Assembly (NCBI GenBank): GCA_934481325.1
Contig: CAKSPL010000059.1
Span: 1 to 7,415, forward strand
Reading direction: 5' to 3'
DNA: 7,415 bases
DNA from: an uncultured Eubacteriales bacterium
Lineage (GTDB): Bacteria; Bacillota; Clostridia; Oscillospirales; CAG-272
Shown here: piece by piece, positions 4,536 to 7,415 of the stretch
Numbering within the stretch: the stretch's first letter is position 1
Layout of the letters: every line of letters begins with the position of its first letter
Notes under the pieces: generated by a model
What the model saw: the letters and a program-made list of their open reading frames with translations, nothing else
Databases searched by the model: none
What the model was told of the DNA's origin: nothing
Program-made: the position numbers and the translations under genes

Positions 4536-6545
4536 ATGTACGACAAAGCAAGCAGCTACACCGAAAAGCTGGAAACCGTGCTACACCGCCTTGCCGATAT
4601 TGACCGTGCCGAAAATTATGCCGAGGTCTCCGAAAAAATCCGTGCACTGCTCGGTGCTGTCGGGGGTTACACAGGTGCCACCGGCGTTTATGTGTTTGAA
4701 CGCGCCGAGCTGACGGAAGCCTATCACATCGCTTTTGAATGGCGTTCCCCCCGGAAAACCGCGTGGGCAAAAGTGAGAAATGCCGCAAAAGAGCTTTCTG
4801 CGGCGGAAATTCCGTATCTGGAAAACGAATTTCGCGAGGGGCGCGGCGTGGTAATTGACAGAGAAAAAACAACCGACGCACGGATGTCGGCAGAGTGCGC
4901 CCTGCTCCGCTCCCGGGGCATTGACGCAGGCTTTTTTGTTCCCGTCTCCTACAAGAAAAAAATCGTGGGCTTTCTCGGGATGAATGACCCGGATATCCGG
5001 CACAGTGCCGATTATATGAACCTTTTGCAGGTAGTGGGCAGGCACCTTGGCAGCGTGTGGGAAAACTACCGTACGGTAGCCCTGCTGGAACGGGATCAGA
5101 ACCGCCTGCGCGCAACCGAAAAAGCCTTAGCGGAGGAGCAGCTTTTTTTGGAGGTGTTCACCCGTGACTACACCTCGGCATTTTATTTTGATCTGATTTC
5201 GGGCAAGGGGCGGGCATTGAAGCTGGACCGGCAGGCAAACGCGCGGCACCTAGTGGAGGGTACGCCGGACACCGTGAATTACGAAGCCGTAATGCGCCTG
5301 TATACGGAGCGGTTTCTGATTCCGGAATCCGCACCCGATTTTTGGGAGCAGCTATGCCCGGAAAACCTTTGCCGGACGCTTTTCGCGCGGGATCGGATGT
5401 CCATCCGGTTCCGCAGTGTGCCGAACGCCGCCGGGCAACAGTATTTTGAATTGCAGGCAGTGCGCGTGCGCGGGGGCGAGAGCGAGTTTCCGGTGATGCT
5501 CGGTTTTCGTCATATTGATGATATCGTGGCGCGGGAGCAGTTGCATCAGGAAGCCCTGGAGCGGGCATTGGCGGCGGCAAGGCTGAATAACGAAATCATT
5601 TCCGCCATCAGTAAAATCTACTCCTCCATTTTCCGCATTGACATCCCGAACGATCGTTACGACGAGGTGTCGGGTGACACCGAAACGCATCACTTTACCG
5701 GGGTAACGGGGCGTGCTTCCACCAAAATGGCGGAGCTTTGCGATGCCTTTGTCACCCCCGAATATCACGACCGGGTGTTGCATTTTTTCGATATTTCCAC
5801 GCTCCCGGAGCGGCTTGCCAAGGAGGAAACCACCGCGATTGAGTTTCTGAGCAAGGAAGGCAAATGGATGCTGGCGCGTTTCATTGCCAAAAAGCGAAAC
5901 GCCGAGGGAAAACTGACCCACGCGCTGTACGTCACGCGCAGTATCGAGGATACCAAACGGCGGGAGCAGGACTGGATTGCCATTGCAGAGGAGGCAAACC
6001 GTGCCAATACCGCGAAAACCGATTTTCTCTCCCGTATGGCACACGACATCCGCACCCCGATGAACGCCGTACGCGGATTTACCGAAATCACGCTTGCCAA
6101 CCTGGATAACCCGCAAATGGTGCGGGAAGGAATCGAAAAAATCGACATTGCCGGGAAATATCTGCAACAGCTGGTGGACGACGTGCTGGACCTCTCCCGC
6201 ATTGAAAGCGGGCAGATGCGCATCTGCCCCGCGCCTGTCGACGTGCGGGAACTGTATGACGGCTTTGCGCAGACGATTGAGTGCGTGACGCCAAACAAAC
6301 GGCTGAATTTTCACTGTTCGCTCGGTGTCCTGCTCTACCCCACGGTACTGGCGGATTCCCTGCGCATCCGGCAGGTTTATATCAATCTTCTCTCCAACGC
6401 CGTCAAATACACCCCGGACGGGGGCGATGTGTTTTTCACGCTGACACAGCAACCGGACGAGGACGGAAAAACCGTTGTCCTGACCGCCGAAATCCGCGAT
6501 ACCGGCATCGGAATGTCCAAAGAATTTATGGAAAAATGTACCTGA
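4536..6545 (+). CDS. Hybrid sensor histidine kinase, 5' part ending at a frameshift
   Basis: The 669-residue frame encodes a soluble sensor kinase without membrane segments. Domains: GAF-like about 30-178, a helical, probably coiled-coil linker 178-208, PAS-like about 205-335, PAS-like about 352-475, HisKA about 485-555, and the start of the HATPase domain from about 590. The phosphorylated histidine is H503 in MAHDIRTPMN; the N box has N621 and the G1 box is DTGIGM from D655. The frame ends at 6543-6545, just after the G1 box, because a run of five A (6532-6536) reads Glu-Lys-Cys-Thr-stop. The expected MEKMYLKFTR continues in the next frame. As read, the product lacks the G2 box and receiver and should not be an active kinase. 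The start ATG (4536) follows AAAGGAAAA with about 12 nt spacing. It probably depends on read-through from the tRNA promoter (inference). The signal sensed is unknown. Confidence 0.9.
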   Translation: MYDKASSYTEKLETVLHRLADIDRAENYAEVSEKIRALLGAVGGYTGATGVYVFERAELTEAYHIAFEWRSPRKTAWAKVRNAAKELSAAEIPYLENEFREGRGVVIDREKTTDARMSAECALLRSRGIDAGFFVPVSYKKKIVGFLGMNDPDIRHSADYMNLLQVVGRHLGSVWENYRTVALLERDQNRLRATEKALAEEQLFLEVFTRDYTSAFYFDLISGKGRALKLDRQANARHLVEGTPDTVNYEAVMRLYTERFLIPESAPDFWEQLCPENLCRTLFARDRMSIRFRSVPNAAGQQYFELQAVRVRGGESEFPVMLGFRHIDDIVAREQLHQEALERALAAARLNNEIISAISKIYSSIFRIDIPNDRYDEVSGDTETHHFTGVTGRASTKMAELCDAFVTPEYHDRVLHFFDISTLPERLAKEETTAIEFLSKEGKWMLARFIAKKRNAEGKLTHALYVTRSIEDTKRREQDWIAIAEEANRANTAKTDFLSRMAHDIRTPMNAVRGFTEITLANLDNPQMVREGIEKIDIAGKYLQQLVDDVLDLSRIESGQMRICPAPVDVRELYDGFAQTIECVTPNKRLNFHCSLGVLLYPTVLADSLRIRQVYINLLSNAVKYTPDGGDVFFTLTQQPDEDGKTVVLTAEIRDTGIGMSKEFMEKCT

Positions 6546-7138
6546 AATTCACCCGCTCGGTGGATACCCGCGTTAATGCGGTACGCGGGAGCGGACTGGG
6601 GCTTTCCATCGTGCGCCGGCTGGTGGATCTGATGGGCGGCACCATCCGTGCCGAAAGCGAACCCGGAAAAGGAACGGCGTTTACCGTCAGTTTTCCGCTC
6701 CCGGTGGCAACAAAAGAAACAGCGACACAGGAAAACGGCACAAGCGCGGCGGAATTCTGCCGCGGGATGCGCCTGCTGGTGGCAGAGGACAACGAGCTGA
6801 ATTTTGAGGTGATTGCCACCCTGCTTGCCGCGCGCGGCATCACCTGTGACCGCGCGGAGGACGGCTCGGTCTGCGTGGAAAAATTCCGCAGTGCCCCGCC
6901 CGATACCTACCACGCCATTCTGATGGATGTGATGATGCCCGTAATGGACGGGGTGCAGGCAACCGTTATGATTCGCCGTCTCAGCCACCCCCGCGCCACC
7001 GCCATTCCGATCATCGCGATGACCGCAAACGCCCCGCGCGCAAATTGCGCGCGGGGCGTTTTTTGCCGTTACCGGTATAGGGGCTGTTTACGGCTCCTGC
7101 TCCTCCCCCTTTTCCGCCTCGGTATAAGTAAACCGTAA
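6536..7138 (+). pseudogene. Histidine kinase 3' part: rest of ATPase domain and truncated receiver domain
   Basis: This frame, shifted relative to the upstream kinase, continues the same protein: MYLKFTRSVDTRVN, then the G2 box GSGLGLS (from 6587), ending the HATPase domain near FTVSFPLP. A receiver domain follows from about 6764, with the acidic pair E-D (6785-6790) and the phosphoacceptor Asp in LMDVMMPVMDG (codon 6926-6928). The switch Thr is in MTANA (7019-7033). There the homology stops: the final helices and the conserved Lys (KP motif) are missing. Instead 34 unrelated residues are read through a terminator hairpin to a stop at 7136-7138. There is no ribosome site before 6536, so it is not an independent gene. 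With the frame restored, kinase plus receiver up to MTANA would be about 833 residues. Two independent lesions make a pseudogene the best reading. Confidence 0.85.
7027..7064 (+). terminator. Strong GC-rich terminator embedded in the receiver-domain reading frame
   Basis: AACGCCCCGCGCGC (7028-7041) pairs perfectly with GCGCGCGGGGCGTT (7047-7060) around AAATT; an A-T pair (7027-7061) adds to the stem. It is followed by a T run to 7064. The T run is longer on the plus strand, so it is best read as rightward, though the minus strand also ends in TTT and could weakly serve the leftward genes on the right. The left arm starts inside the codons for Ala-Asn-Ala of the receiver motif. Confidence 0.9.
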
Positions 7139-7267
7139 CGGAAAGGTGTCAATCGCCTCGGTGTATACCGCGCCGCTCCCCTGCTGTAACAGGGCTTTTT
7201 CCAGGTCGTCCGAAAAAGTGCGGATCAGTCCCGCGTCCCCCCGATAGGGGTGTTCCGTCTGTATCAT
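7088..7267 (-). CDS. Small acidic protein of unknown function, possibly phage-derived
   Basis: The 59-residue product begins MIQTEHPYRG and ends with an acidic tail (EAEKGEEQEP). It has no signal peptide, membrane helix or metal motif. The start at 7265-7267 is chosen because AAGGAGGAG (7271-7279 on the minus strand) lies 3 nt upstream; a longer in-frame extension to 7336 would overlap the preceding gene and lacks such a site. The stop codon of the upstream partial gene (7278-7280) overlaps this ribosome site, so the two are translationally coupled. The size, tight packing and a Y-T-E-A-I-D pattern remind me of small proteins in phage tail modules, but this is only an impression. It ends 24 nt before the terminator hairpin of the broken kinase. 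Confidence 0.75.
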   Translation of the reverse strand: MIQTEHPYRGDAGLIRTFSDDLEKALLQQGSGAVYTEAIDTFPLRFTYTEAEKGEEQEP

Positions 7268-7277
7268 TTTCTCCTCC

Positions 7278-7415
7278 TTACTGCTTCGTTCCGTTGCTCT
7301 GCAACCACGCAAGCAAATCGGCATCCGGCACTTCACCGAGAATCAGCGTGCCACTGGCTTCCTTGCTCGGGTACCAAACACCCTGTCTATAAGCCGTGTC
7401 CTCAGTGTTTCCATC
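7278..7415 (-). CDS. C-terminal fragment of a gene running off the right edge, unknown function
   Basis: An open minus-strand frame from the window edge to a TAA at 7278-7280 gives 45 residues, including YRQGVWYPS and LLAWLQSNGTKQ. The 5' end is outside the window. It is accepted as coding because its stop falls exactly in the strong ribosome site of the following 59-residue gene, 10 nt before that gene's start, which is typical operon packing. The alternation of hydrophobic and polar residues suggests a beta-rich domain followed by a short helix. It may be part of a phage structural protein, but nothing visible proves this. Confidence 0.65.
   Translation of the reverse strand, partial: DGNTEDTAYRQGVWYPSKEASGTLILGEVPDADLLAWLQSNGTKQ

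Noticed and set aside
4307..4546. Minus-strand open frame of 79 codons across the tRNA gene
   Set aside because: It is antisense to the tRNA-Ser gene and its promoter; such Arg/Ser-rich peptides are a classic false prediction over serine tRNA genes, and it has no ribosome site.
5066..5079. Perfect 14-bp palindrome CTACCGTACGGTAG
   Set aside because: It lies within kinase coding sequence; one palindrome of this length is expected about by chance in a window this size.
5352..6452. Long minus-strand open frame (366 codons) inside the kinase gene
   Set aside because: It is an antisense shadow of a kinase frame with clear HisKA and ATPase motifs; its own peptide shows no recognisable domain.
6281..6535. 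Start of the second kinase frame at 6281
   Set aside because: Residues encoded in that frame before 6536 are an out-of-frame shadow of the ATPase domain; the true homology begins only at the frameshift point.
7268..7336. Longer N-terminus for the 59-residue protein
   Set aside because: It overlaps the upstream partial gene in another frame, while AAGGAGGAG directly precedes the internal ATG at 7265-7267.

Overview
The window looks like chromosomal DNA from a Gram-positive anaerobe of the class Clostridia, probably a gut Oscillospiraceae-type organism. This is inferred from the fairly high GC, the strong AAGGAGG-type ribosome sites, sigma-A promoters, a tRNA gene with encoded CCA, and gene families common in that group. 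No marker gene fixes the species.

Left part (about 1-4172, all genes leftward). From upstream to downstream on the minus strand: a promoter; an ABC exporter with an N-terminal PH-like domain and a four-cysteine zinc ribbon (1831-4098); its DUF1854 partner 11 nt later (1331-1819); a terminator (1297-1326); a second promoter (1259-1287); and a GTG-started membrane protein of unknown function with a signal peptide, an extracytoplasmic domain and four C-terminal membrane helices (312-1238). Beyond its stop lies a degenerate array of about 14-15 units of roughly 17 bp (about 43-301), ending at a hairpin terminator (20-53). The array holds no credible gene and fills the 3' untranslated region.

Middle (about 4173-4500). 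An AT-rich divergent region with an inverted repeat separates the ABC operon from a tRNA-Ser(GCU) gene. The tRNA gene is driven by a full-consensus promoter and followed by a hairpin terminator.

Right part (4536-7415). A soluble hybrid histidine kinase (GAF-like, PAS-like, PAS-like, HisKA, HATPase, receiver) is broken twice. A one-base loss in an A run shifts the frame inside the ATPase domain, and the receiver domain stops at its conserved MTANA stretch, exactly where a strong GC-rich terminator hairpin begins. The gene looks like a decaying pseudogene with an internal deletion joined to a terminator, although the frameshift alone could be a sequencing error. Past the terminator, two small leftward genes (59 aa, and a 45-aa C-terminal fragment) come from an unrelated, possibly phage-derived cluster that continues off the right edge.

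Working together: the exporter and DUF1854 protein are very probably one functional unit of unknown substrate. The kinase would have been a cytoplasmic sensor, and no cognate output gene is visible. Nothing links the kinase to the transporter except divergent adjacency across the tRNA gene.
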